Positions 7,352-16,411 of a stretch of DNA of 41,217 nucleotides are shown here, piece after piece. The DNA is from Cyclobacteriaceae bacterium. Its GTDB lineage: Bacteria > Bacteroidota > Bacteroidia > Cytophagales > Cyclobacteriaceae. Position numbers and translations under genes: made by a program. Each line of letters starts with the position of its first letter. Positions within the stretch are counted from its first letter, which is position 1. Where the stretch lies: NCBI GenBank assembly GCA_020832375.1, contig JAFIEW010000025.1:1-41217 (forward strand). The letters are read 5' to 3'. Under the pieces are notes generated by a model that saw only the letters and a program-made list of their open reading frames with translations, was not told the origin of the DNA and searched no databases.

Positions 7352-8945
7352 AACTCAATACATAAAATTCAAAATGGAAAGGATCTAGACTATTGTAAAC
7401 TCTATTTATAAATTTTGGATCGTTGATATAAAAATTCAAAAAGTTTTCTTTCCTTTCTTGTAAAACGCCAGAAGGGAAAAGTTTAGATTTAAGAGACGCC
7501 ACTTGATTGATTCGTGTTTCTTGCTTTTTCTCTTCGGCTTTCTTGAGTCTTTTTTCGATGTTTTGTAGGCTTTTTTGCACTTTGTTTCCTTCTGCACCTA
7601 CAAAGCCATCCAAGCTACCATCAATGAGGTTGATCTTTTCTCTTAGCTGATCCCAAAACTTTTGAAGCTCATCCATTTCTTGGCCCAGACCTACTTCGTG
7701 CTCAGAAAATTCTTTCACGATCTTTACTTTTAGATCCTCATCCCCCAAAAATAAATCTTTAACAGACAATGCTGTTTTTTCAAGTTTTTTCTGATTGGCT
7801 TTATTAAGCACCAAGGCAAAATTTCTAGGCAGCAATACGGGGAAATTCACCCGCTGTCGGTCAAAAATAGGCTTTAATTGCAGCCAATAGGCAACCTCGG
7901 CGGGTCCACCACAATAAGCAACATTGGGTAAAATCACCTCTTGATAAAGTGGCCGCAAGACCACATTAGGACTAAAAGCTTGTGGGTTTTTCTTGAGTTC
8001 TTCCCTTAACTCATCTTCTGACCACTTTAGAGACTGATCAACCGTTTCGAAACGATTATCAATTTTCACTATCCTTTCTCTACTTTTCTTGCTGAGATAA
8101 AAAAGATTAATGTCTCTTGCGTGAATCTGACTTTTATAACCAGCTTGCTCAAGCTTTTCGGTTTGCTGTCTCACCTCATCGGCAAACCCACTTTCAAACA
8201 ATTCATGTTCCATATGAGGAATGAAGGCAGACTTAAGAGCGCCGTCGTCCGCATCGACTATAATTAAGCCATACTCTTTGAAAAGCTCATGCACAAAATA
8301 ACGCGTAGCTTCTGCTAGGCTGTTGGTGGCTTGATAGGCCTCTTGGAAAAGCGGCAAACTTTCAGGTAATGCTTCAAATATTTTTTCAAAACCGCTGCAG
8401 TCCATTCTTCCTACCGCGCCCTCCTGCTCTCGTTCCCAAGCATAAGTATTACCAAAAAGGAAAAAAGATCGGATCTCATCGAGGTCGTGGTCTTCACTCG
8501 CCATCCAATATACAGGTACAAAATGTTGATCTTCTTGCTGAGAGTTGAGTTTCTCTGCGGCCTTAATGACGGTCACAATTTTGTATATGAAATATAGCGG
8601 ACCAGAAAAGATATTCAACTGATGCCCCGTGGTAATGGTAAAGGTATTGGAATTTAAAAGCGACTTTATCGACTGGTCTACCTTAGGGTGATTGAGAGAT
8701 TGAGCTTCATATTGCGCTCTCAGTCGATCATGAATTAACTGGCGGCTATCTTGTTGAAATCTTCTATCTTTTGCTGCCCGATGTATTCCCGCTATTGAAG
8801 GTGAGTAAGTGTAGAAGTTTTTCAAGCTTTCTTTTTCTTGGAGGTAGTCCAAAAAAATAGGAGAAAACGCATGCGTTTCTCCCATTGAAATTGTTTGTAA
8901 GTCAAACTTACATGCTTGTTCTAAGGTGTTGGATGTATTTGTCAT
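7341..8945 (-). CDS. bshC: Bacillithiol biosynthesis cysteine-adding enzyme BshC
   Basis: At 534 residues this has the size and motifs of BshC. Visible are the TTGHQLNIFSGPLYFIYKI stretch (about 103-121), YWMASEDHDLDEI (about 146-158), the DADDGALKSAFIP segment, and LPNVAYCGGPAEVAYW in the middle of the protein. The C-terminal third is a predicted long coiled coil rich in K, E and Q, as in the known structure of the family. BshC is thought to ligate cysteine to glucosaminyl-malate, the last step in making the thiol bacillithiol. bshA and bshB are not in this window. The gene starts 8 bases after rimO and runs into fau, so all three should be co-transcribed. Confidence 0.94.
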   Translation of the reverse strand: MTNTSNTLEQACKFDLQTISMGETHAFSPIFLDYLQEKESLKNFYTYSPSIAGIHRAAKDRRFQQDSRQLIHDRLRAQYEAQSLNHPKVDQSIKSLLNSNTFTITTGHQLNIFSGPLYFIYKIVTVIKAAEKLNSQQEDQHFVPVYWMASEDHDLDEIRSFFLFGNTYAWEREQEGAVGRMDCSGFEKIFEALPESLPLFQEAYQATNSLAEATRYFVHELFKEYGLIIVDADDGALKSAFIPHMEHELFESGFADEVRQQTEKLEQAGYKSQIHARDINLFYLSKKSRERIVKIDNRFETVDQSLKWSEDELREELKKNPQAFSPNVVLRPLYQEVILPNVAYCGGPAEVAYWLQLKPIFDRQRVNFPVLLPRNFALVLNKANQKKLEKTALSVKDLFLGDEDLKVKIVKEFSEHEVGLGQEMDELQKFWDQLREKINLIDGSLDGFVGAEGNKVQKSLQNIEKRLKKAEEKKQETRINQVASLKSKLFPSGVLQERKENFLNFYINDPKFINRVYNSLDPFHFEFYVLSYVH

Positions 8946-8953
8946 TTATATGT

Positions 8954-10267
8954 TTACTGCACCGGATCTGCATAAAGATCATAATCTGTGGCGTCATATA
9001 CTTCAACATTGGCAAAATCACCGACTCTCAAATAGTGTTTTTCAGCATCGATAAGCACTTCATTATCCACTTCTGGGGAGTCGAATTCTGTTCTACCTAC
9101 AAAGTATCCGCCTTCTTTACGATCGATTAAGACCTTAAATTGCTGCCCGATTTTCTTTTGGTTATTTTCGAAAGAAATATTTTGTTGCAGTTCCATAACG
9201 ATTTCAGCACGTTCTTGTTTCACCTCTTCAGGCACATCATCTTCCATGGTGTGAGCGTGAGTATCCTCTTCATGAGAATAGGTGAAGACTCCTACCCTTT
9301 CAAACCTACATTTTTTAACAAAGTCCAACATTTCTTGAAAATCCTCCTCTGTTTCACCTGGATGGCCTACTATCAGCGTGGTTCTTAAGTGGATACCAGG
9401 CACTTTTGCTCTAATTTCCTCCACCAGCTTTTCTGTTTTTTCTCTTGTCGTACCTCTCCTCATTAGCTTGAGCACTTTAGAAGACCCGTGCTGAAGCGGC
9501 ATATCCAAATATTTACAAATATTTGATTTCTCACGCATTACATCAAGAATATCGGTCGGGAATCCTGTAGGGAAAGCATAGTGTAACCTGATCCACTCAA
9601 TACCCTCTACCTCAGAAAGCTTTTCAAGGAGTTCAGCAAGGTTTCTCTTTTTATAAATATCCAAGCCATAATAAGTAGAATCTTGAGCGATCAACAGAAG
9701 CTCTTTAGTGCCATTTTTGGCTAAATGCTTAGCTTCGGCTACTAGTTCTTCTATAGGTCGGCTGCGGTGCTTACCTCTCATTAGTGGAATCGCACAAAAA
9801 GAACAAGGACGATCACAGCCTTCTGAAATTTTCATGTAAGCATAGTGGGATGCCTTGCTACTCAACCGCTCGCCTACTAGCTCGTGCTTATAATCGGCTT
9901 TAAATTTTTTCAAAAGGTTGGGTAGCTCCATCGTACCAAAAAACGCATCCACCTGAGGAATCTCTGCCTCCAAATCATCCTTATAGCGCTGACTCAAGCA
10001 TCCTGTAACATAAAGTTTATCAATACGACCATCTTCCTTGGCAGATGCATACTGTAAAATCGTATCGATCGATTCTTGCTTGGCGTTTTCTATAAAACCA
10101 CAAGTGTTGATAATGATCACATTGGAATCATCTTTTTCTGACTCGTGCTGAGCATCAATCTGATTACCCTTTAGTTGAGTTAACATCACCTCGGAGTCTA
10201 CCAAATTTTTTGCACACCCAAGCGTAACAATGTTTACTTTATCTTTTTTAAGCGTTTTTGTTTTCAA
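8954..10267 (-). CDS. rimO: Ribosomal protein S12 methylthiotransferase RimO
   Basis: The 437-residue protein has the three-domain RimO layout. The N-terminal UPF0004 domain carries cysteines C18, C56 and C90 for the auxiliary cluster. The radical-SAM core has C151, C155 and C158 in GCDRPCSFCAIPLMRG. A TRAM domain occupies the last 65 or so residues. RimO adds a methylthio group to an aspartate of ribosomal protein S12. The IPLMRGKHRSRP sequence and the KTLKKDKVNIVTLGCAKN start fit RimO rather than MiaB. The start codon must be TTG at 10267, because an in-frame stop lies just upstream and the next Met comes after C18. It is the first gene of the rimO-bshC-fau operon. Confidence 0.94.
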   Translation of the reverse strand: MKTKTLKKDKVNIVTLGCAKNLVDSEVMLTQLKGNQIDAQHESEKDDSNVIIINTCGFIENAKQESIDTILQYASAKEDGRIDKLYVTGCLSQRYKDDLEAEIPQVDAFFGTMELPNLLKKFKADYKHELVGERLSSKASHYAYMKISEGCDRPCSFCAIPLMRGKHRSRPIEELVAEAKHLAKNGTKELLLIAQDSTYYGLDIYKKRNLAELLEKLSEVEGIEWIRLHYAFPTGFPTDILDVMREKSNICKYLDMPLQHGSSKVLKLMRRGTTREKTEKLVEEIRAKVPGIHLRTTLIVGHPGETEEDFQEMLDFVKKCRFERVGVFTYSHEEDTHAHTMEDDVPEEVKQERAEIVMELQQNISFENNQKKIGQQFKVLIDRKEGGYFVGRTEFDSPEVDNEVLIDAEKHYLRVGDFANVEVYDATDYDLYADPVQ

Positions 10268-10311
10268 AATCTATAATCTAATGTTTTATGATTGTTCGAT
10301 GACTTTTGCCG

Positions 10312-10331
10312 TATTTCAAAAAAATGAAATA
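10312..10331 (-). promoter_or_regulatory. Inverted repeat upstream of rimO
   Basis: TATTTCA (10312-10318) and TGAAATA (10325-10331) are perfect 7-base arms around six A residues, 45 bases before the rimO start. This is a possible operator or leader hairpin. A -7-like TACCTTTG lies further upstream on the minus strand at 10413-10420, but no good -33 element is visible with it. Confidence 0.3.
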
Positions 10332-10511
10332 ATGCAACATCACTTTTCTGAATGATAATTCAATAAAGTCTATCGGAATGCAAAAAGTTCTCATCACTTT
10401 CACTTTTCGATACAAAGGTAGTCAATAGATTACAAAAGAAGATATATGGATAGGATTGTTGATGCTAACAGGTAAGAAAATAACTGGAAAAGAATTAAAC
10501 TATTTCCAACT

Positions 10512-11645
10512 TTAGGCCGATGGATAGTTTGTTACTTTAACCTTACTTGGTATGAGTACACGAAATATACTTCCTTTATGTTTGCCTTTACTTTTTATTT
10601 GAATATCACCCCCTAATTTTTGAGTCAAAGTTTTACAAATAAATAACCCCAAACCTATACTACGCTCCCCGCTTGTAGGCTTAGAACTCATTTTGGGAAA
10701 TCTGTTAAAAACTTTAGTCAATTCGTCGGGATAGAAACCTTGGCCCTGATCAATCACTTCAATAACGAGAGCTCCACCTTTCAAAAAATATCGGATTTTT
10801 ATAGTCGAAATAGTAGGAGAGTATTTGATGGCATTAGAAAGTAAATTACTAACTACCTGCTTAAGTTTTATTTGGTCGGTAGTAAAGGTTAAGTCTTCAT
10901 CGCCTTTCAATTCCAGATTTTGTTGCTTAAGCCTTAGCTCACTTTTTTGATGAAATGCTATGGCTTTTAATAAATCTAGCACCCTAAATTCAATAATATG
11001 CCCTACATTAATAGCTTCATGATCCAACTGATGGAAGTTGAGCATATTACTTAATACATCTAAGCTATTGTCACAGCTGGACTCTATATAATGTAAATAT
11101 TCTTCAATGCTTTGTAGACTATTTCCTTTTGCAACTTCCAATCTTATAAGATTCACTAAACCTTTGACTCTATTGAGTGGTGATCTTAAATCATGAGCGA
11201 TGACTGAGAGTACATTTTCCAGATTTTGGTAAGCATTCTGAAGTTCAATCTTCTTCTCTTCCAAAAGGTCAACATCAAAAAATAAAACCAGATGAATATC
11301 TTCTTTAATATTAGCACGAATATCAAACCATTTTTGCGAACCATGAACCGTAGCTACGCGAGCAATTACCTGAGCTGCTTCGATTCGATTACCTTTCAGC
11401 TGATCTACTTGTTTCATCCAATCTCTTAGAATTTGATCACGATATTCTGGGTCAGGATAAGCCTTAGCAAACCATTTCTCCAGCGTATTGATCTCATCAG
11501 CTGCATAGCCTATTTCTTTTTGAAAGGCTTCATTGTGTAATATAACTTGATAGGAATTCTCAGATGGCACCGCAATCATTGCTGGTATAGGCATAGTCTG
11601 AAAACTAGAATCTACAAAACCAGATATGGCAGAAATATTATGCAT
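10512..11645 (-). CDS. Soluble PAS-domain sensor histidine kinase
   Basis: The 377-residue protein has no membrane helix or signal peptide. Residues about 15-125 look like a PAS domain (VILHNEAFQKEIGY and the KWFDIRANI strand). A short coiled coil (about 127-145) leads to a HisKA domain with phospho-acceptor His151 in VIAHDLRSPLNRVKG. The HATPase domain shows the N box with N267 and N271, the DQGQG box (D299) and GLGL at 331-334. It is therefore probably an active cytosolic kinase that senses an internal signal. No response regulator is adjacent, so the partner is unknown. It lies downstream of clpB on the same strand but is separated by a hairpin terminator. Confidence 0.88.
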   Translation of the reverse strand: MHNISAISGFVDSSFQTMPIPAMIAVPSENSYQVILHNEAFQKEIGYAADEINTLEKWFAKAYPDPEYRDQILRDWMKQVDQLKGNRIEAAQVIARVATVHGSQKWFDIRANIKEDIHLVLFFDVDLLEEKKIELQNAYQNLENVLSVIAHDLRSPLNRVKGLVNLIRLEVAKGNSLQSIEEYLHYIESSCDNSLDVLSNMLNFHQLDHEAINVGHIIEFRVLDLLKAIAFHQKSELRLKQQNLELKGDEDLTFTTDQIKLKQVVSNLLSNAIKYSPTISTIKIRYFLKGGALVIEVIDQGQGFYPDELTKVFNRFPKMSSKPTSGERSIGLGLFICKTLTQKLGGDIQIKSKGKHKGSIFRVLIPSKVKVTNYPSA

Positions 11646-11730
11646 GAAGAGCTTTTTACGATGTACATATGCAATCTATAAAAAAAAATGGTTTTATAAA
11701 ATTTTAAATCAAGTCAATTTTTGTCGTAAA

Positions 11731-11767
11731 ACACTAAAAGCCATATCATTAATGACATGGCCTTTAG
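11731..11767 (-). terminator. Terminator of clpB
   Basis: On the minus strand AAAGGCCATGTCATT pairs with AATGATATGGCTTTT through G-U tolerant pairing, and two more outer pairs extend the stem. A short T-rich stretch (TTTTAGTGTTTT) follows. It begins 33 bases after the clpB stop and separates clpB from the histidine kinase gene. Confidence 0.65.
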
Positions 11768-11799
11768 ATTTGCATTCACATAAATTATAATTGAAGAAC

Positions 11800-14427
11800 T
11801 CAGTCCTCAATATTTATTGCTTCGATATTATTAAAAATGACTTCATTATCATCATTTAAACCAATCTCAACAACAGCATTTTTAGATATTTTTCCAGCGA
11901 TGATCTCTTTACTCAATTCGTTAAGTATCATTTTTTGCATTACGCGTTTGAGTGGTCTAGCACCAAAGGTAGGATCATAACCTACCTTACCAAGATGAGT
12001 CAAAAGCTCTGGCGTGGCAATTACTTCAATTCCATTTTCAGATAACCGTTTTCTAATGATTCTAAATTGTATATCAACAATTTTAGTTAAGTCCTCTCTA
12101 CTCAATGGCTGGAACATGATCAACTCATCGATGCGGTTAAGAAATTCTGGCCGTATGGATCGCTTCAGCAATTCAAAAACCTCGTTTTTAGTATCCTCGA
12201 TAACCTGATCTTTATTATACTCCTCCATCTTATCGAAATTGGCTTGTATGATTTCACTACCAATATTGGTAGTCATGATAATGATGGTATTTTTGAAATT
12301 CGCAAGTCGGCCTTTATTATCTGTTAGGTGTCCATCATCCAATACTTGTAATAAAATATTGAATACATCAGGATGTGCCTTCTCTATCTCGTCTAATAAG
12401 ATAACCGAATAAGGCTTTCTTCTTACCGCTTCTGTGAGTTGCCCTCCTTCATCGTAGCCTACATATCCTGGAGGTGCTCCAATTAATCGGCTAACTGCAT
12501 GCCTCTCTTGATATTCCGACATGTCAATGCGGATCATCGCGGACTCGTCGTCGAAGAGAAATTCAGCTAACGCCTTGGCTAGCTCTGTTTTTCCAACTCC
12601 CGTGGTACCTAAAAAGAAAAAAGAACCTATAGGTTTTTTAGGGTCCTGTAAGCCTGCTCTAGATCTTCTTACCGCATCGGATAAGGCCACAATAGCATCT
12701 TTTTGCCCAGCAACTCGCTTACCCAGTTCAGCTTCCAAGTTTAACAGTTTTTCAATATCACTTTGAAGCATTTTGTTGACGGGTATACCTGTCCATCGGC
12801 TGACAATTTCTGCAATGTCTTCCGCCTCAATTTCTTCTTTAATAAGTGGTGAGTCTAATTGTATCGCTTTAATCTTCTCCTTACACTCCTCAATACGCTT
12901 TTCACTTTCACTAATCTTACCATAGCGTATTTCAGCTACCTTTCCATAATCTCCTGCTCTCTCCGCCTGCTCGGCCTCAAGCTTATAGCGATCAATGGCT
13001 GCCTTTTCATCTTGAAGACTTTGCATAATGTTTTTTTCATTTTGCCACTTAGCCTTCAAATCATCACGTTGCTGAGAAAGCTCAGCCAGTTCTTTGTTAA
13101 TAATCGCCTCCTTCTCTGTATTCTTTTCTCGCTTAATGGCCGCTTTTTCAATCTCCAATTGCATGATTTTTCTCTGCAACTCATCTAGCTCTTGTGGTAG
13201 CGAATCAATCTCAATTCTAAGTTTTGAGGCAGCCTCATCCATCAAGTCGATTGCCTTATCAGGTAAAAATCGATCAGATATATAGCGATGAGAAAGTTCA
13301 ACTGAGGCAATCACCGCATCATCTTGTATTCTCACCCCATGGTGTAATTCGTACTTATCTTTAATACCTCTCAAGATAGAAATCGCATCAGTTACGGAAG
13401 GTTCGTCGACTATTACGGACTGGAAGCGTCGCTCAAGTGCCTTATCTTTTTCAATATATTTTTGATATTCCTTTAGAGTAGTTGCTCCAATAGCGTGTAA
13501 CTCACCTCTTGCTAAAGCCGGTTTTAAAAGATTGGCAGCGTCCATGGCCCCCTCTCCTCCTCCACCAGCTCCGATAAGCGTGTGAATCTCATCAATGAAC
13601 AAGATAATTTCACCATCAGAATCCGTAACCTCTTTGATGACTGCCTTCAAGCGTTCTTCAAACTCACCTTTATACTTCGCACCTGCAACTAAAAGCCCCA
13701 TATCTAAAGATATAATGGTTTTTGTCTTTAAGTTTTCAGGCACGTCACCATCTATAATTCTTTGAGCCATACCCTCAACGATGGCAGTTTTACCTACTCC
13801 AGGCTCTCCTAGTAAAATAGGGTTGTTCTTGGTACGTCTTGACAGAATTTGTAAAACCCTTCTTATCTCTTCATCTCGACCAATAACAGGATCAATTTTC
13901 CCTTGCTTGGCCATTTCATTTAGATTTTTCGAATATCGCTCCAATGATCGATATTTTGATTCTGCATTCGGATCTTTCACTTTTTCTCCTTTTCTAAGTT
14001 TTTCAATTGCCTTTTTTAATTCATTCTGAGTCAAACCTGCATCTTGAAGCATTTTACCCAAGCTATCTGTTAATTGACTTAAACCTATCAACAGATGTTC
14101 TGAAGCAACATAATCATCGCCCATATCCTTGGCAGCATTTTTCGCATACTGCAATACATTAGAAGTTGTGTTGCTTAGGTATACCTGCTGACCATCCTTA
14201 CCGCTTACGCGAGGTAAAGATTGTAACATCTTTTCAAGTACCTGTTCTACGCGATGTCTTTCTACCTTTAATTCCTCGAAAATGAAGCCGCTGATATTGG
14301 TATCAATATGCAAAACAGCTTTTAATAAATGTGCTGGTTCAATTGCTTGTTGCCCGCCAGTTTGTGCAGCCTCTGCAGCATGCTGTAAAACCTCTTGAGA
14401 TTTGACTGTATATTCATCTAGTTTCAT
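11800..14427 (-). CDS. clpB: ATP-dependent chaperone ClpB
   Basis: This 875-residue protein is a full-length ClpB disaggregase. It has the N-terminal Clp repeat domain (about 1-145), AAA+ domain 1 with Walker A GEPGVGKT at 207-214 and Walker B FIDEIHTL, and a coiled-coil middle domain (about 410-530) rich in E, K, Q and R. AAA+ domain 2 has Walker A GTTGVGKT at 607-614, a [12 protein letters not shown] stretch and the C-terminal GARPLKR sensor-2 motif. The middle domain separates it from ClpA and ClpC. It rescues aggregated proteins with DnaK in the cytosol. The gene is monocistronic with its own terminator. No CIRCE element is visible upstream, but an unusual dyad sits at 14561-14608. Confidence 0.96.
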   Translation of the reverse strand: MKLDEYTVKSQEVLQHAAEAAQTGGQQAIEPAHLLKAVLHIDTNISGFIFEELKVERHRVEQVLEKMLQSLPRVSGKDGQQVYLSNTTSNVLQYAKNAAKDMGDDYVASEHLLIGLSQLTDSLGKMLQDAGLTQNELKKAIEKLRKGEKVKDPNAESKYRSLERYSKNLNEMAKQGKIDPVIGRDEEIRRVLQILSRRTKNNPILLGEPGVGKTAIVEGMAQRIIDGDVPENLKTKTIISLDMGLLVAGAKYKGEFEERLKAVIKEVTDSDGEIILFIDEIHTLIGAGGGGEGAMDAANLLKPALARGELHAIGATTLKEYQKYIEKDKALERRFQSVIVDEPSVTDAISILRGIKDKYELHHGVRIQDDAVIASVELSHRYISDRFLPDKAIDLMDEAASKLRIEIDSLPQELDELQRKIMQLEIEKAAIKREKNTEKEAIINKELAELSQQRDDLKAKWQNEKNIMQSLQDEKAAIDRYKLEAEQAERAGDYGKVAEIRYGKISESEKRIEECKEKIKAIQLDSPLIKEEIEAEDIAEIVSRWTGIPVNKMLQSDIEKLLNLEAELGKRVAGQKDAIVALSDAVRRSRAGLQDPKKPIGSFFFLGTTGVGKTELAKALAEFLFDDESAMIRIDMSEYQERHAVSRLIGAPPGYVGYDEGGQLTEAVRRKPYSVILLDEIEKAHPDVFNILLQVLDDGHLTDNKGRLANFKNTIIIMTTNIGSEIIQANFDKMEEYNKDQVIEDTKNEVFELLKRSIRPEFLNRIDELIMFQPLSREDLTKIVDIQFRIIRKRLSENGIEVIATPELLTHLGKVGYDPTFGARPLKRVMQKMILNELSKEIIAGKISKNAVVEIGLNDDNEVIFNNIEAINIED

Positions 14428-14560
14428 AACTCAAATATTTAATGGTAAACTTCTTCAAACTATCCTTGGAGTTATTGTATGGGATTAACCTTACAACAGC
14501 CCGAAATAATTTGATATATATTCGACAAAAAGTTTTCCAACTATTAAAAAATTCATATTT

Positions 14561-14608
14561 TGTGTCAAAATGTCAATAAAAACAATAAACTCAAGACAAA
14601 AAGACACA
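14561..14608. promoter_or_regulatory. Four-half-site dyad upstream of clpB
   Basis: The arrangement is TGTGTC, AAAA, TGTC, 20 bases, GACA, AAAA, GACACA. Outer and inner arms are perfectly complementary and the spacing is identical on both sides. It lies 134 bases before the clpB start. It looks like a binding site for a multimeric regulator, but the protein is unknown. Confidence 0.45.
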
Positions 14609-14743
14609 GCGCATTCGAGTATATATGTAAAGATGACAGTTTTAAAAGCTGAAATGATGTAACTTTACAGGTGTTTTTTGATAATTATAAATTCAATCAA
14701 GCCTATATTACATATTAATTTCGTGAACACCTTAGAAGAAAAA

Positions 14744-14764
14744 GTATAAATAACATATTTATAC
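14744..14764. promoter_or_regulatory. Perfect A+T-rich palindrome upstream of terC
   Basis: Arms GTATAAATA (14744-14752) and TATTTATAC (14756-14764) flank a three-base centre. The length suits a dimeric repressor operator, but such palindromes arise more easily in A+T-rich DNA. The distance to the terC start is 146 bases. Confidence 0.3.
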
Positions 14765-14834
14765 AGTATTTTATAATTTAAAAAGATCTGCTAGACTAAA
14801 AACAACTACGCAAATTTTAAGTAATTTTTTTGAG

Positions 14835-14842
14835 TAATTTTG
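14835..14842 (+). promoter_or_regulatory. Candidate -7 box for terC
   Basis: TAATTTTG matches the Bacteroidota -7 consensus TAnnTTTG exactly. No clear TTG -33 element is seen at 19-21 bases upstream, only T-rich sequence. It would place transcription about 60 bases before the terC start codon. Confidence 0.35.
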
Positions 14843-14909
14843 AAAAATAAACAAACCATAGTAAATTTACATCCAACAGCTTAGCCAAACATTATTAATC
14901 TGCACCCAT

Positions 14910-15905
14910 ATGTCCATTTTCAATTTTTCTACGGGCACCCTTTATTTTCTCTTCGCAGCGATCATTATTCTTTTTTTAGTCATCGATCTGGGCATTTTGA
15001 ATAGAAGCTCAAAAAAAGTCAGTTTTCGCTCCGCCTTAGTCCAATCTGCTTTCTGGGTGCTTATAAGCCTAGCATTTGCCTATCTGATTTACCTAGGTGA
15101 GAAAGGCGGATATTTAGAATCTGAAAGTGATACAGTACAAGATGGTTTATGGCTCACCTATTTATCGGCGTACTTGGTTGAAAAATCTATGTCCTTGGAC
15201 AATATCTTCGTTATGCTGCTCATTCTTCGTTATTTTAATGTAGAAGATAAGCACTACCATAAAATACTTTTTTGGGGAATATTGGGGGCTGTGGTATTTC
15301 GTGCCTTTTTTATCTATCTCGGTGCATGGTTAGTAGGTGAATTTTATTGGATACTCTATATATTCGGTGCCTTCTTAGTTTATTCTGGCATCAAGTTGAT
15401 CTTCGATAGTGCAGACGAAGATCCTGACTTAGAAAACAACCAAGTTTTCAAGCTAGCATCGAAGACACTCCCACTGACCAAACACAACTACGGTGGAAAA
15501 TTTGCTATCATTAAGGATAACAAATTATATTTTACACCGCTATTTCTAGTGATTATATTGATAGAAACAACGGATATCATCTTTGCTGTAGATTCGATTC
15601 CTGCCGCTTTTGCAATTACCCAAAACGAATTTATCATCTACACCTCCAACATTTTTGCAGTGCTTGGCTTAAGAGCCATGTTTTTCTTACTGGCCAGTAT
15701 TATAGATCGGTTTTACTTATTGCAAAAAGGTGTTTCTGCAATTTTAGTATTTGTAGGTGCTAAAATGCTACTCGAAATATTTGATATCCATGTTGCTAAT
15801 ATATACTCTTTCTTGGTAATCGTAGGATCTATTACCATCAGCATGATTTTATCATTAATTTTGTCGGATAGAAGTAAAAACGATCCGATACCGGCAAAAA
15901 AATAA
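14910..15905 (+). CDS. terC: TerC/Alx family integral membrane protein
   Basis: The 331-residue protein has about eight or nine hydrophobic helices and the family's acidic motifs within the membrane: IDLGIL (Asp26), EKSMSLDNIF at 91-100 and ETTDIIFAVDSIPAAF at 219-234. Family members such as Alx and MeeF/TerC are implicated in manganese export and in metallating secreted proteins. Older members were named for tellurite resistance. No other ter genes are nearby, so a metal-homeostasis role is more likely than tellurite resistance. A thioesterase gene begins two bases after its stop, so the two are co-transcribed. Confidence 0.9.
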   Translation: MSIFNFSTGTLYFLFAAIIILFLVIDLGILNRSSKKVSFRSALVQSAFWVLISLAFAYLIYLGEKGGYLESESDTVQDGLWLTYLSAYLVEKSMSLDNIFVMLLILRYFNVEDKHYHKILFWGILGAVVFRAFFIYLGAWLVGEFYWILYIFGAFLVYSGIKLIFDSADEDPDLENNQVFKLASKTLPLTKHNYGGKFAIIKDNKLYFTPLFLVIILIETTDIIFAVDSIPAAFAITQNEFIIYTSNIFAVLGLRAMFFLLASIIDRFYLLQKGVSAILVFVGAKMLLEIFDIHVANIYSFLVIVGSITISMILSLILSDRSKNDPIPAKK

Positions 15906-15907
15906 AA

Positions 15908-16339
15908 ATGGCAAGAATAAAGATCAACTTACCAGAAAAATTTATCTTTCAAACCAAAATTCAAGTCCGCGTAACTGACCTCAACTATGGCGCTCATGTA
16001 GGCAACGACACGGTGTTGGCCTATGCACATCAGTGTAGATTTGAGTATATCCTTTCTTTAGGATTTGAAGGCGAAGTTTACGGCATCGACGGTATGGGTA
16101 TCATCATGGCAGATGCGGCTGTGCAGTATCTGGGCGAGATGAAGATGAATGAAAATATTCAAATAGACTTAGGCTTTGCTGACTTCCACCCTTACGGCAT
16201 GGACATGATTTGTAAGATGACCAATCTCGACCAAAACAAGGAATCGGCAAGAGTCAAAGCGGGTATTATATTTTTCAACTATCACGAAGGCCATAAAATC
16301 CTCATCCCTGAAACTTTTAAAGAAAAAGCGGGGTTATAG
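15908..16339 (+). CDS. Hot-dog fold acyl-CoA thioesterase (4HBT family)
   Basis: The 143-residue protein has the 4-hydroxybenzoyl-CoA-thioesterase-type core. The stretch RVTDLNYGAHVGNDTV begins near residue 22 and contains the family Asp, Asn and His positions. The long central helix follows in AYAHQCRFEYI, then strands around VQYLGEMKMNENIQIDL. Such proteins hydrolyse acyl-CoA thioesters in the cytosol, and the acyl group cannot be read from sequence. It begins two bases after the terC stop. A 14-base perfect palindrome, CTCATTTAAATGAG, lies 11 bases past its stop (16351-16364), with no T-run after it. Confidence 0.8.
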   Translation: MARIKINLPEKFIFQTKIQVRVTDLNYGAHVGNDTVLAYAHQCRFEYILSLGFEGEVYGIDGMGIIMADAAVQYLGEMKMNENIQIDLGFADFHPYGMDMICKMTNLDQNKESARVKAGIIFFNYHEGHKILIPETFKEKAGL

Positions 16340-16411
16340 CTTGTATTTTACTCATTTAAATGAGAATATATACTGAATTTCCCAGATTATCATTTTATAA
16401 GACCTACAGTC

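Larger units (their letters stand above)
14428..14909. other. Long A+T-rich regulatory gap between divergent clpB and terC
   Basis: This 482-base region has no convincing gene. It contains a dyad of four short half-sites (14561-14608), a perfect 9-base-arm palindrome (14744-14764) and a perfect TAnnTTTG box near terC. A third GACAAAAAG occurs at 14524-14532. No CIRCE repeat and no yybP-ykoY-like Mn riboswitch could be recognised. Confidence 0.6.

Noticed and set aside
12859-13188. A 109-codon plus-strand open frame inside clpB
   Set aside because: It is a shadow opposite the coiled-coil middle domain of ClpB, whose biased codons keep the complementary frame open.
14640-14909. A possible yybP-ykoY manganese riboswitch upstream of terC
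   Set aside because: I looked for one because TerC/Alx genes often have it, but no conserved core or matching helices could be recognised in the leader.
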